A DNA stretch of 64,000 nt from an uncultured Oscillospiraceae bacterium (GTDB lineage Bacteria > Bacillota > Clostridia > Oscillospirales > Acutalibacteraceae): NCBI GenBank assembly GCA_900549775.1, contig URPR01000005.1:11212-75211 (forward strand), read 5' to 3'. Of the stretch, positions 33,360 to 41,294 are shown one piece after another. The position numbers and the translations under genes were made by a program. The stretch's first letter is position 1. Each line of letters starts with the position of its first letter. Under the pieces are notes generated by a model that saw only the letters and a list, made by a program, of their open reading frames with translations, had not been told where the DNA came from and made no database searches.

Positions 33360-33649
33360 TGGCAGCGCAAGATATAATTATCCGTCCGATAATCACGGAA
33401 AAGAGCATGAATGGCATAGCCATGAAAAAGTACACTTTTGAGGTTGCACCACAAGCAGGCAAGATTGAAATAAGAAAAGCTGTAGAAGAACTGTTTGGAG
33501 TTAAAGTTGAAAAAGTAAATACGATGCATGTTAGAGGCAGACTAAGACGCCAAGGCAGAAATCAAGGTTACACTAAGGCGTGGAAAAAAGCGATAGTTAA
33601 GCTTACAGATGACAGTAAAGGCATAGAGTTTTTTGAAAGTATGAACTAA
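33359..33649 (+). CDS. rplW: 50S ribosomal protein L23
   Basis: Exit-tunnel rim protein that docks trigger factor and SRP. The 96-residue sequence has IIRPIITEKSMN, YTFEVAPQAGKIEIRKAVEELFGVKV-type sequence and the RRQGRNQGYTKAWKKAIVKL tail. It is coupled to rplD by a 1-bp overlap. Normally rplB follows directly; here 934 bp with two other genes intervene. Confidence 0.97.
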   Translation: MAAQDIIIRPIITEKSMNGIAMKKYTFEVAPQAGKIEIRKAVEELFGVKVEKVNTMHVRGRLRRQGRNQGYTKAWKKAIVKLTDDSKGIEFFESMN

Positions 33650-33770
33650 TAAAATATCGAACATTACGATCATAACATGATAATTTGTTTGGCTAGATTA
33701 GGATTATTTATAAAGCTTAGAAGGTTGTAAGAATATTGAAAAAACAATAAAGGAGTGCACCTTTTTAAGT

Positions 33771-34121
33771 ATGATAAAAACTATAAATAAAGAAGATATG
33801 GTAAAAGTGACAGGTGGAGTCAAAGCCATGCTGGTAAAAACATCAAATAGAGAAGAATCAGCATTTATTTTAAAAGAGCTATATGAAGCTAAAAAATGCG
33901 GAGTTGGACCATTTATAAATGCGACTTTTCAACAAATTCATATTGATGGAGCTTGGCCGGAAGATGGTATTCTTGTATTCGATTACGGAGAAATGGATGA
34001 TTTTATATCAGATCCAAATAATACAAAAATTTTTCAGCTTCTGCGTAGGCTTGGAAATACGTATAGGAGTAATTTTTTATCCGTGATAAGGTTCGTAAAT
34101 GCAAACCAGCCTGTAAGTTGA
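33771..34121 (+). CDS. Non-ribosomal protein with double-glycine leader, inserted in the S10 operon (gene 1)
   Basis: A 116-residue protein that I do not recognise, between rplW and rplB. Residues 1-16, MIKTINKEDMVKVTGG, match a C39-peptidase-type leader: I at -12, M at -7, V at -4, GG at -2/-1. The predicted 100-residue remainder alternates likely strands and helices: VKAMLVKTSN, SAFILKELYEAKKC, DGILVFDYGEMDDF, IFQLLRRLG and NFLSVIRFVN. It has one Cys and no transmembrane segment. AGGAGTG lies 13 bp before the ATG, a rather long spacing. The 121-bp gap before it shows no promoter or terminator that I can support, so co-transcription with ribosomal genes is likely. The protein is too long and polar for a typical bacteriocin. 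Confidence 0.72.
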   Translation: MIKTINKEDMVKVTGGVKAMLVKTSNREESAFILKELYEAKKCGVGPFINATFQQIHIDGAWPEDGILVFDYGEMDDFISDPNNTKIFQLLRRLGNTYRSNFLSVIRFVNANQPVS

Positions 34122-34186
34122 TTTTAAAAGTTTTGTTGTAGGCATAGAACTTAGAAAACCCGATCTTATTTAGAGGAGTTTTTGCT

Positions 34187-34513
34187 ATGTTGAGACTTTT
34201 ATCTTTTAAAGAAACTAAAAAAATAACAGCTGGAACGAGAATGTCTACCCTTACACTCTTTGCAGACAATGTATCGAAGCAAAAATATTTATATAACTTT
34301 TTATCAAGTAGATTTCCTGATTGTCTGATTACATTGAATGAAAACCTAAAAATGAATTTTGAATATTATTGCGTTAGAGTTATAGGAGACACAACATATC
34401 ATTCTTCCGAGGATGAATGGGCAGATATCTTGTATGGCGTAATATCAAATAAAGAATCAGAGCTAAACATGATTTTATTTGATTTTTATTCAGTTGAATC
34501 TGAAATTTTTTAA
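34187..34513 (+). CDS. Non-ribosomal protein with double-glycine-type leader, inserted in the S10 operon (gene 2)
   Basis: A 108-residue protein of unknown function. Residues 1-16, MLRLLSFKETKKITAG, resemble the same leader (L at -12, I at -4, AG at the cut; -7 is T). The remainder has strand-helix features: STLTLFADN, KQKYLYNFLSSRF, EYYCVRVIGDTTY, DEWADILYGVI and NMILFDFYS. Its layout (strand, helix, Cys, strand, acidic loop, helix, strand) loosely parallels gene 1, so distant paralogy is possible but unproven. AGAGGAG lies about 8 bp upstream of the ATG. It is 65 bp after gene 1 and 70 bp before rplB. Confidence 0.68.
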   Translation: MLRLLSFKETKKITAGTRMSTLTLFADNVSKQKYLYNFLSSRFPDCLITLNENLKMNFEYYCVRVIGDTTYHSSEDEWADILYGVISNKESELNMILFDFYSVESEIF

Positions 34514-34583
34514 GCAGCAATACGAAATAAAGCAGCTAAGGAGAGTCAATCTCCGCAAAGCTAAAATAAGGAGTGAAATTAAA

Positions 34584-35417
34584 TTGGCAATTAAAAGTTA
34601 TAAACCAACAACTCCATCGAGAAGAAACATGTCAGTTGTTGATTATTCAGGACTTTCTAAAGTGGCACCTGAAAAAAGTTTGATTGAGCCTCTTAACAAA
34701 AAGTCAGGAAGAAATAGCTATGGGAGAATTACAGTGCGCCATAAAGGTGGCGGAAACAGAAGGAAATATCGCGTAATAGACTTTAAACGTCAAAAGTTCG
34801 ATATGCCTGCTAAAGTTTTGACTTTAGAATATGACCCTAACCGTTCGGCACATATTGCGCTTATCCAATATGAAGACGGAGAGAAGAGTTACATTACAGC
34901 ACCAAACGGTTTAAAAATAGGAGACACTGTAGTAGCGGGTCCTAATGCAGATATAAGACCAGGTAACGCATTGCCTCTCACCAACATTCCAGTAGGTACA
35001 TTTATACACAACGTTGAGATGTACCCGGGAAAAGGAGCACAGTTGGCAAGATCTGCAGGAAACATGGCTCAGCTTATGGCTAAAGAAGGCAAATTGGCAC
35101 TTTTAAGATTACCTTCAGGTGAGTTGAGAAATGTTCCGATAGAATGCATGGCAACTGTTGGAGAAGTAGGAAACTCAGACCACGAAAACGTTAAAATCGG
35201 TAAAGCTGGTAGAAAACGTCATATGGGTATAAGACCAACAGTTCGTGGATCGGTTATGAACCCGTGCGATCACCCACATGGTGGTGGTGAAGGTAAAAGT
35301 CCTATCGGACGTTCAGGTCCTGTTACACCTTGGGGTAAACCTACTCTTGGCTATAAGACTAGATCTAAACATAATAAGTCTGATAAGTTCATCGTTAAAC
35401 GTAGAAACGGTAAATAG
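34584..35417 (+). CDS. rplB: 50S ribosomal protein L2
   Basis: Essential 23S rRNA-binding protein for subunit joining and peptidyl-transferase structure. Start TTG 34584 (AAGGAGTGA upstream) gives IKSYKPTTPSRRNMSVVDY as the N-terminus and 277 residues. An upstream in-frame start would add 35 atypical residues. Motifs: GRITVRHKGGGNRRKYR, GNALPLTNIPVGT, RPTVRGSVMNPCDHPHGGG and the SDKFIVKRRNGK tail. Confidence 0.97.
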   Translation: MAIKSYKPTTPSRRNMSVVDYSGLSKVAPEKSLIEPLNKKSGRNSYGRITVRHKGGGNRRKYRVIDFKRQKFDMPAKVLTLEYDPNRSAHIALIQYEDGEKSYITAPNGLKIGDTVVAGPNADIRPGNALPLTNIPVGTFIHNVEMYPGKGAQLARSAGNMAQLMAKEGKLALLRLPSGELRNVPIECMATVGEVGNSDHENVKIGKAGRKRHMGIRPTVRGSVMNPCDHPHGGGEGKSPIGRSGPVTPWGKPTLGYKTRSKHNKSDKFIVKRRNGK

Positions 35418-35446
35418 TTGAAAGATACAGAAAGGAGCTAATAGTA

Positions 35447-35722
35447 ATGGGAAGAAGTGTTAAAAAAGGTCCTTATGTACAGCCGGTGTTGCTAAAAAGA
35501 GTTCAGGAAATGAACAAGAATGGCGAAAAGAAAGTTTTAAAAACTTGGAGCCGTTCATCGACGATATTTCCTGACTTTGTAGGGCACACATTTGCCGTTC
35601 ATGATGGACGTAAACACGTACCGGTATATGTTACTGAAGATATGGTGGGTCACAAACTTGGAGAGTTTGCTCCTACAAGAACATTCAGAGGTCATGCCGG
35701 AGCAAAAACAACAAAGAAATAA
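35447..35722 (+). CDS. rpsS: 30S ribosomal protein S19
   Basis: 30S head protein (91 residues). GRSVKKGPYVQPVLLKRV at the start, then SRSSTIFPDFVGHTFAVHDGRKHVPV and FAPTRTFRGHAG. AAAGGAG precedes the ATG. Confidence 0.97.
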   Translation: MGRSVKKGPYVQPVLLKRVQEMNKNGEKKVLKTWSRSSTIFPDFVGHTFAVHDGRKHVPVYVTEDMVGHKLGEFAPTRTFRGHAGAKTTKK

Positions 35723-35745
35723 GCAGCAAAGGAGTGTAGAGTTAG

Positions 35746-36081
35746 ATGGAAGCTATGGCTAAGTTAAAATATGCCAGAATTTCTCCGCGAAAAGTTTCAA
35801 TTGTGCTTGATTTAATAAGAAACAAGCCGGTTAATGTTGCAATGGCTATTCTAAGGCATACCCCAAAGGCTGCCTGTGAAGATCTTCAAAAATTGTTAAA
35901 ATCAGCGATTGCGAATGCAGAGAACAATTTCCATATGGATGCAGAAAAGTTGTTTGTATCGAAGTGCTTTGTTTGTCCGGGACCAATTTTAAAAAGGATT
36001 CGTCCGAAGGATCACGGTAGAGCACACAGAATAGAAAAAAGAACTTCTCATGTAACCATAGTTTTGGAAGAGAAAGAATAA
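35746..36081 (+). CDS. rplV: 50S ribosomal protein L22
   Basis: Exit-tunnel protein (111 residues), with AKLKYARISPRKVSIVLDLI, the beta-hairpin GPILKRIRPKDHGRAHRI and the RTSHVTIVLEE end. ATG 35746 follows AAGGAGTG; a second ATG three codons later is also possible. Confidence 0.96.
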   Translation: MEAMAKLKYARISPRKVSIVLDLIRNKPVNVAMAILRHTPKAACEDLQKLLKSAIANAENNFHMDAEKLFVSKCFVCPGPILKRIRPKDHGRAHRIEKRTSHVTIVLEEKE

Positions 36082-36102
36082 TGCAGGTAAGGAGGTAAAT
36101 AA

Positions 36103-36771
36103 ATGGGCCAAAAAGTAAATCCACATGGTCTTCGTGTTGGAGTAATTAAAGATTGGAGTTCTCGCTGGTACGCTAAAGATAAAGATTTCGGAGACTTATT
36201 AGTAGAAGACTACAATCTTAGAAAAGTGTTAAGAAAAAAATTAGCGAACGCAGGCGTTCCGAAGATAGATATAGAACGTGATGCAAATAAAGTTAGAGTG
36301 CATATTTTCTGTGCAAAACCTGGAATGGTTATTGGAAAAGGCGGCGCTGAGATAGAAAAGCTTAGATTGAGCTGTGAAAAGATGTTAAACAAACCTGTTT
36401 TGATCAACATCGTAGAAGTAAAGTCGCCAGACCTTGATGCACAACTTATTTCTGAAAATATAGCATTACAACTTGAAAAGAGAGTTTCATTCAGACGTGC
36501 AATGAAACAATCCATAGGCAGAGCAATGAAATTTGGAGCAAAAGGCATAAAAGTGCAAGTGTCTGGACGTTTAGGCGGAGCAGAAATTGCTAGAAGCGAA
36601 CGTTATCACGAAGGAACAATACCTCTTCAAACTTTGAGAGCTGATATAGATTATGGTTTTTCTGAAGCTAATACGACTTATGGGAAAATCGGAGTAAAAG
36701 TATGGCTCTATAAAGGCGAAGTTTTAGGTGACGCTAGAGCTCCCAGAGAAAAGGAAGGGGGCAAAAAATAA
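36103..36771 (+). CDS. rpsC: 30S ribosomal protein S3
   Basis: 30S head protein at the mRNA entry site (222 residues). Start GQKVNPHGLRVGVIKDWSS; KH domain with GMVIGKGGAEIEKL; C-terminal GRLGGAEIARSERYHEGTIP and INYG-like DIDYGFSEANTTYGKIGVKVW. AAGGAGG precedes the ATG. Its stop overlaps the rplP ATG by one base. Confidence 0.97.
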   Translation: MGQKVNPHGLRVGVIKDWSSRWYAKDKDFGDLLVEDYNLRKVLRKKLANAGVPKIDIERDANKVRVHIFCAKPGMVIGKGGAEIEKLRLSCEKMLNKPVLINIVEVKSPDLDAQLISENIALQLEKRVSFRRAMKQSIGRAMKFGAKGIKVQVSGRLGGAEIARSERYHEGTIPLQTLRADIDYGFSEANTTYGKIGVKVWLYKGEVLGDARAPREKEGGKK

Positions 36772-37196
36772 TGTTGATGCCAAAACGTGTAAAGTATCGT
36801 AGAGTACACAGAGGTCGTATGACGGGTAGAGCACTTAAAGGTAACACTGTTTCCAACGGCGACTATGGCTTACAAAGCATGGAACCAGCTTGGATTACAG
36901 CAAATCAGATTGAAGCTGCTCGTATTGCAATGACACGTTATTGCAAGAGGTTCGGTAAAGTCTGGATAAAGATTTTTCCAGATAAACCGATAAGTAAAAA
37001 ACCTTTGGAAACCCGTATGGGTAAAGGTAAAGGTGCTCCTGAATATTGGGTAGCGGTGGTAAAACCGGGCAGAGTTATGTTTGAGATTGCCGGTGTACCA
37101 GAAGAAACAGCAAGAGAAGCTATGCGACTCGCAGCTAATAAGTTACCGGTTAAGTGTAAATTTATAAAAAAGCAAGAAACGGATGGTGAACAGTAA
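36771..37196 (+). CDS. rplP: 50S ribosomal protein L16
   Basis: 50S protein near the A-site tRNA (141 residues). MLMPKRVKYRRVHRGRMTG opens the protein, with GNTVSNGDYGLQSMEPAWIT and RMGKGKGAPEYWVAVVKPG following. It is coupled to rpsC and rpmC by 1-bp overlaps. Confidence 0.97.
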   Translation: MLMPKRVKYRRVHRGRMTGRALKGNTVSNGDYGLQSMEPAWITANQIEAARIAMTRYCKRFGKVWIKIFPDKPISKKPLETRMGKGKGAPEYWVAVVKPGRVMFEIAGVPEETAREAMRLAANKLPVKCKFIKKQETDGEQ

Positions 37197-37402
37197 TGAA
37201 AGCTTCGGAACTTAGGAAAATGTCGAACGAAGAGCTTGAAGCAAAATTAAAAGAGCTAAAAGCAGAACTATTTAATTTACGTTTTCAACTTGCTGTAAAC
37301 CAACTAGAAAACCCGATGCGAATTAGCGCAGTGAAAAAAGACATTGCAAGAGTGAAAACTATTCTTACTCAAAATGAATTGCAGTCTCGCGCAGATGCAT
37401 AA
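37196..37402 (+). CDS. rpmC: 50S ribosomal protein L29
   Basis: Small helical exit-site protein (68 residues), ASELRKMSNEELEAKLKELK then NLRFQLAVNQLENPMRI. Its start overlaps the rplP stop by one base. Confidence 0.97.
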   Translation: MKASELRKMSNEELEAKLKELKAELFNLRFQLAVNQLENPMRISAVKKDIARVKTILTQNELQSRADA

Positions 37403-37419
37403 GGGAAGGAGGTTTTTGC

Positions 37420-37677
37420 GTGGTTGAGAGAAATATGAGAAAAACGAATGTGGGCAGAGTGGTTAGCGATAAAATGGACAAAACGATCGTAGTAGCGATA
37501 GAAGACAGCGTCAAACATAAGCTATACAATAAGATCATCAAAAGAACGGTTAAGCTGAAAGCACACGATGAAAATAATGAATGCAAAATAGGGGACCGTG
37601 TTCGTGTGATGGAAACTCGCCCATTGAGCAAAGACAAAAGATGGCGTTTAGTTGAAATAATAGAAAAAGCGAAATAG
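37420..37677 (+). CDS. rpsQ: 30S ribosomal protein S17
   Basis: Primary 16S rRNA-binding protein (85 residues). RKTNVGRVVSDKMDKTIVV, then CKIGDRVRVMETRPLSKDKRWRLVEI. It starts with GTG at 37420 behind AAGGAGG. Confidence 0.97.
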   Translation: MVERNMRKTNVGRVVSDKMDKTIVVAIEDSVKHKLYNKIIKRTVKLKAHDENNECKIGDRVRVMETRPLSKDKRWRLVEIIEKAK

Positions 37678-37745
37678 TTTAAAATAGTCAGCAAAAAGCC
37701 CGTAACCGGCTGGAGCTATTTAAAACTGTAAAGGAGGAACGCACT

Positions 37746-38114
37746 GTGATACAACAGCAATCTTACCTTAAAGTAGCGGATAACACTGGCGCAAAAGAAA
37801 TTATGTGCATACGTGTTTTAGGTGGAACCCGCAGAAGGTATGCTAGAATTGGCGACGTTGTGGTAGCATCTGTAAAAAAAGCAGCACCCGGCGGCGTTGT
37901 AAAAAAAGGTGATGTAGTTAAAGCAGTTATAGTCAGAACCGTCAACCCTACAAGACGTGCTGATGGTACTTACATTCGTTTTGATGAAAATGCAGCTGTT
38001 TTAATTAAAGACGATAAAACCCCTAGGGGTACACGTATATTTGGACCTGTAGCAAGAGAATTAAGAGATGAAGGATATATGAAAATCTTAAGTCTTGCTC
38101 CGGAAGTGCTTTGA
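37746..38114 (+). CDS. rplN: 50S ribosomal protein L14
   Basis: 50S interface protein (122 residues), IQQQSYLKVADNTGAKEIMC at the start, GDVVVASVKKAAPGG, VKKGDVVKAVIVRT and GTRIFGPVARELRD. It starts with GTG 37746 after AAAGGAGG. A 68-bp gap precedes it, the start of the spc segment. Confidence 0.97.
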   Translation: MIQQQSYLKVADNTGAKEIMCIRVLGGTRRRYARIGDVVVASVKKAAPGGVVKKGDVVKAVIVRTVNPTRRADGTYIRFDENAAVLIKDDKTPRGTRIFGPVARELRDEGYMKILSLAPEVL

Positions 38115-38128
38115 TGGAGGTGTTCACT

Positions 38129-38449
38129 ATGATAAAAAAAGTACATGTAAAAACAGGTGACACTGTAGTTGTATTAAGCGGCAAAGAGCGTGGCAAAAAA
38201 GGAAAAATTATTGCAGTTAGTCCAAAGGAAGGTAAGGTAATAATTGAAGGAGTTAACATGGTATCGAAGCATGTTAAGCCTAAGAAAATGGGAGAAGCTG
38301 GAGGCATAATAAAAGCTGAAGGCGCTATGTATGCAAGCAAAGTACAGCTGGTATGTCCGAGCTGCGACAAGGCTACACGTATTGCACACAAGATCTCAGA
38401 AGATGGTAAGAAACAACGCATTTGCAAAAAATGTGGTAAGACGCTTTAA
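38129..38449 (+). CDS. rplX: 50S ribosomal protein L24
   Basis: KOW-domain protein that starts 50S assembly (106 residues). ATG 38129 was chosen because GGAGG lies 10 bp upstream and gives MIKKVHVKTGDTVVVLSG. A Zn-ribbon-like C-terminus has CPSCDKATR and CKKCGKTL, as in many Firmicutes. Confidence 0.97.
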   Translation: MIKKVHVKTGDTVVVLSGKERGKKGKIIAVSPKEGKVIIEGVNMVSKHVKPKKMGEAGGIIKAEGAMYASKVQLVCPSCDKATRIAHKISEDGKKQRICKKCGKTL

Positions 38450-38461
38450 GGAGGATAGAAC

Positions 38462-39001
38462 ATGGCAAGATTAAAAGATTTTTATAAATCTGAAGTTGCA
38501 CCGGCACTAATGAATAAGTTCTCATACAAAAGCGTCATGCAAATACCAAAGCTTGATAAGATAGTTATCAATGTTGGCGCTGGCGAAGCTAGAGATAATT
38601 CAAAAGCTATAGATGCGATCATCAGAGATATAGAAACAATTACAGGTCAGCATCCTGCTGTATGTAAAGCCAAAAAATCTGTTGCGAACTTTAAAATAAG
38701 AGAAGGCATGAACATCGGCGTGAAAGTTACCTTAAGGGGCGACAGGATGTATGAATTCCTAGATAGACTTTTCAATGTAGCACTTCCTAGAGTTAGAGAT
38801 TTTAGAGGAATAAATCCTAACTCATTTGACGGTCGTGGAAACTACAATATGGGAATAAAAGAACAGCTTATTTTCCCTGAAATAGAGTACGATAAGATAG
38901 ATAAAGTACGTGGAATGGATATTTGTTTCGCTACTACAGCAAAAACAGACGAAGAAGCCAAGGCACTTTTAGAGCTTTTAGGCGCACCGTTTACGAAATA
39001 A
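38462..39001 (+). CDS. rplE: 50S ribosomal protein L5
   Basis: 5S rRNA-binding protein (179 residues). Motifs: MQIPKLDKIVINVGAGEA, TGQHPAVCKAKKSVANFKIREG, RVRDFRGINPNSFDGRGNY. GGAGG precedes the ATG by 8 bp. Confidence 0.97.
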   Translation: MARLKDFYKSEVAPALMNKFSYKSVMQIPKLDKIVINVGAGEARDNSKAIDAIIRDIETITGQHPAVCKAKKSVANFKIREGMNIGVKVTLRGDRMYEFLDRLFNVALPRVRDFRGINPNSFDGRGNYNMGIKEQLIFPEIEYDKIDKVRGMDICFATTAKTDEEAKALLELLGAPFTK

Positions 39002-39013
39002 GGAGGGATTATT

Positions 39014-39199
39014 GTGGCCAAGACTTCTATGAAAGTCAAGCAGCAAAGAAAACAGAAGTATTCAACACGCGAATATAACAGATGTAAGATCTGTGGTAGG
39101 CCGCATGCTTACCTTCGCAAATTCGGAATTTGTCGTATATGCTTCAGAGAATTGGCATATAAAGGCGAGATTCCGGGTGTTAGGAAATCCAGTTGGTAA
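39014..39199 (+). CDS. rpsZ: 30S ribosomal protein S14, zinc-binding type
   Basis: The 61-residue type-Z S14 with an intact zinc ribbon (CKICGRPHAYLRKFGICRIC). GTG start behind AGGAGGG. This is the zinc-dependent form; no zinc-free paralogue is in the window. Confidence 0.97.
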   Translation: MAKTSMKVKQQRKQKYSTREYNRCKICGRPHAYLRKFGICRICFRELAYKGEIPGVRKSSW

Positions 39200-39226
39200 A
39201 GTCTTTTTAGAAGGAGGATAAAAGGC

Positions 39227-39625
39227 ATGCAAATAACAGATACAATTGCAGACTTGTTGACTAGAATAAGAAACGCTAGCACAAGCCGCCACGAAACTGT
39301 AGATATTCCTGCGTCTAATATGAAAAAATCCATAGTAGAGATTTTGCAAGATGAAGGATATATTAAGAAATTTACAGTTATAGAAGACGGTAAGCAAGGC
39401 ATTATAAGGGTTACTTTAAAGTATGACGAAAATAAAAAACCGGTTATTACTGGTTTAAAGAGAGTCTCAAAGCCAGGTTTACGCATTTATACGGATGTAG
39501 AAAATATGCCTCAAGTTATAAAAGGGTTAGGTATAGCTATTATTTCTACGTCTAAGGGCGTAATGACAGACAAAAAAGCTAGAGAACTTAATGTAGGCGG
39601 AGAAGTATTAGCATTCATTTGGTAA
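39227..39625 (+). CDS. rpsH: 30S ribosomal protein S8
   Basis: 16S rRNA-binding protein (132 residues). TDTIADLLTRIRNASTSRH, then PASNMKKSIVEILQDEGYI and the C-terminal GIAIISTSKGVMTDKKAREL. Confidence 0.97.
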   Translation: MQITDTIADLLTRIRNASTSRHETVDIPASNMKKSIVEILQDEGYIKKFTVIEDGKQGIIRVTLKYDENKKPVITGLKRVSKPGLRIYTDVENMPQVIKGLGIAIISTSKGVMTDKKARELNVGGEVLAFIW

Positions 39626-39641
39626 TAAAGGAGGGTAGAGC

Positions 39642-40190
39642 ATGTCTCGAATTGGAAGAAAACCTATAAATATTCCCGCAGGAGTTGAAGTGAAATTCAA
39701 CGATGGCGTAATAACAGTAAAAGGCAAAAATGGAACGTTAACGAGAACTATACATCCAAATATGCAGATCAATATAGAGGAAAATGTTATAACGGTAAAT
39801 CGTCCTAACGATAATAAGGAAAACAGATCCCTTCACGGATTGACAAGAACTCTTATTGCAAATATGATTGAGGGTGTAACGGAAGGCTTCAAGAAAGAAC
39901 TTGAAGTAAACGGTGTAGGATATCGTGTTCAGAAACAAGGCAAAAATCTTGTTATGAATTTAGGATTTTCGCATCAGGTTACAGTATCTGAAACTGATGA
40001 TATAAAAATAGAAGTTCAAGGTACGAACAAAATAATAATTCACGGTGCTGATAAGCAAAAAGTTGGTCAGTTTGCGGCAGAAGTTCGTGAAAAGCGTCCA
40101 CCGGAACCATACAAAGGCAAAGGTATAAAATATGTTGATGAACATATTCGCAGAAAAGAAGGTAAAGCCGGTAAAGGCGGCAAGAAATAA
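39642..40190 (+). CDS. rplF: 50S ribosomal protein L6
   Basis: 50S protein near the factor-binding site (182 residues). SRIGRKPINIPAGVEV at the start; ANMIEGVTEGFKKELEVNGVGYR and the tail RRPPEPYKGKGIKY-like KRPPEPYKGKGIKYVDEHIRRKEGK. Confidence 0.97.
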   Translation: MSRIGRKPINIPAGVEVKFNDGVITVKGKNGTLTRTIHPNMQINIEENVITVNRPNDNKENRSLHGLTRTLIANMIEGVTEGFKKELEVNGVGYRVQKQGKNLVMNLGFSHQVTVSETDDIKIEVQGTNKIIIHGADKQKVGQFAAEVREKRPPEPYKGKGIKYVDEHIRRKEGKAGKGGKK

Positions 40191-40209
40191 TTAAGGAGTG
40201 AATAAACTT

Positions 40210-40569
40210 ATGGTGAACAAGCAAGACTCAAACAAAGCTAGATTGCACCGTCACAAAAGAGTGCGTGGCAAAATAAATGGTACAGCAGAACGCCCTCGCC
40301 TAAATGTTTTCCGCTCCACGAGTAACATCTATGCCCAACTGATAGACGATGAAAAAGGCGTTACTTTAGCATCAGCATCAACATTGGACAAAGAATTTAA
40401 TGGCTACGGCGGAAACAAAGAAGCAGCAAAAATCGTTGGCAATTTGATAGCTAAAAGAGCTTTAGAAAAAGGTATCTCTGAGGTTGTGTTCGACAGAGGC
40501 GGATACGTATTTCATGGCAGAGTTAAAGAATTAGCTGACGGAGCCCGTGAGGGTGGACTTAAGTTCTAA
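40210..40569 (+). CDS. rplR: 50S ribosomal protein L18
   Basis: 5S rRNA-binding protein, 119 residues from ATG 40210 (AAGGAGTGA about 10 bp upstream). An in-frame GTG at 40198 lies inside the ribosome site and is less likely. Motifs: RLHRHKRVRGKINGTAERPRLNVFRS, VVFDRGGYVFHGRVKELADGAREGGL. Confidence 0.96.
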   Translation: MVNKQDSNKARLHRHKRVRGKINGTAERPRLNVFRSTSNIYAQLIDDEKGVTLASASTLDKEFNGYGGNKEAAKIVGNLIAKRALEKGISEVVFDRGGYVFHGRVKELADGAREGGLKF

Positions 40570-40587
40570 GGTAAGGAGGGAATACTT

Positions 40588-41085
40588 TTGGCTAGAAATG
40601 AAGCTAGTACAATGGATTTAAAAGAACGTGTAGTTGCTATAAATCGTGTATCTAAAACCGTTAAAGGTGGACGTATATTCAAGTTTGCCGCATTGGTTGT
40701 AGTAGGAGACGGAAACGGTACGGTAGGCTTTGGTATAGGAAAAGCGGGCGAAGTTCCAGACGCTGTGAAGAAAGGTATTGAAGATGCAAAGAAAAATCTT
40801 GTAAAGATTTCTCTTAAAGGCTCAACGATTCCTCACGAAATAATCGGCGAATTTGGAGCAGGCCGAGTACTTTTAAAACCTGCAGCACCTGGTACCGGAG
40901 TTATCGCAGGAGGACCGGTACGTGCTGTTGTTGAAGCAGCCGGAATACGTGATATCAGAACAAAAGCACTTCGTTCAAATAACCCATGCAACGTAGTTAG
41001 AGCTACAATGCAGGGACTGATGAGTTTAAGAAATGCTGAACAAGTTGCGAAAATACGTAACAAATCAGTAAAAGAAATTTTGTAG
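40588..41085 (+). CDS. rpsE: 30S ribosomal protein S5
   Basis: 30S accuracy-linked protein (165 residues). LKERVVAINRVSKTVKGGRIFKF, GFGIGKAGEVPDAVKKG, PAAPGTGVIAGGPVRAVVEAAG. TTG start behind AAGGAGG. Confidence 0.97.
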   Translation: MARNEASTMDLKERVVAINRVSKTVKGGRIFKFAALVVVGDGNGTVGFGIGKAGEVPDAVKKGIEDAKKNLVKISLKGSTIPHEIIGEFGAGRVLLKPAAPGTGVIAGGPVRAVVEAAGIRDIRTKALRSNNPCNVVRATMQGLMSLRNAEQVAKIRNKSVKEIL

Positions 41086-41096
41086 GGGGTAGCAAT

Positions 41097-41276
41097 ATGG
41101 AACAAGTTAAAATAAAGCTTGTAAAGAGTCTTATAAGCTGCAAAAAAGATCAAATTGCCACTGCCCATTCACTTGGTCTTAGAAAAATAGGTGACGAGAC
41201 GATCCAACCTAACAACGAGCAGACCAAAGGTAAGGTGGCTAAAGTAATCCACCTCATAGAGCTTAATAAGGCTTAA
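41097..41276 (+). CDS. rpmD: 50S ribosomal protein L30
   Basis: A 59-residue protein, MEQVKIKLVKSLISCKKDQ then TAHSLGLRKIGDETIQPN and GKVAKVIHLIEL. This is the standard L30 pattern in its standard place between rpsE and rplO. TAGGGGGTAGCAAT precedes the ATG. Confidence 0.96.
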   Translation: MEQVKIKLVKSLISCKKDQIATAHSLGLRKIGDETIQPNNEQTKGKVAKVIHLIELNKA

Positions 41277-41294
41277 TAAAGGGGAGGTGAAAAA

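Noticed and set aside
34479..34583. Longer N-terminus for ribosomal protein L2
   Set aside because: The extra 35 residues do not match L2. A good ribosome site and TTG at 34584 give the normal start; the extension overlaps the preceding gene.
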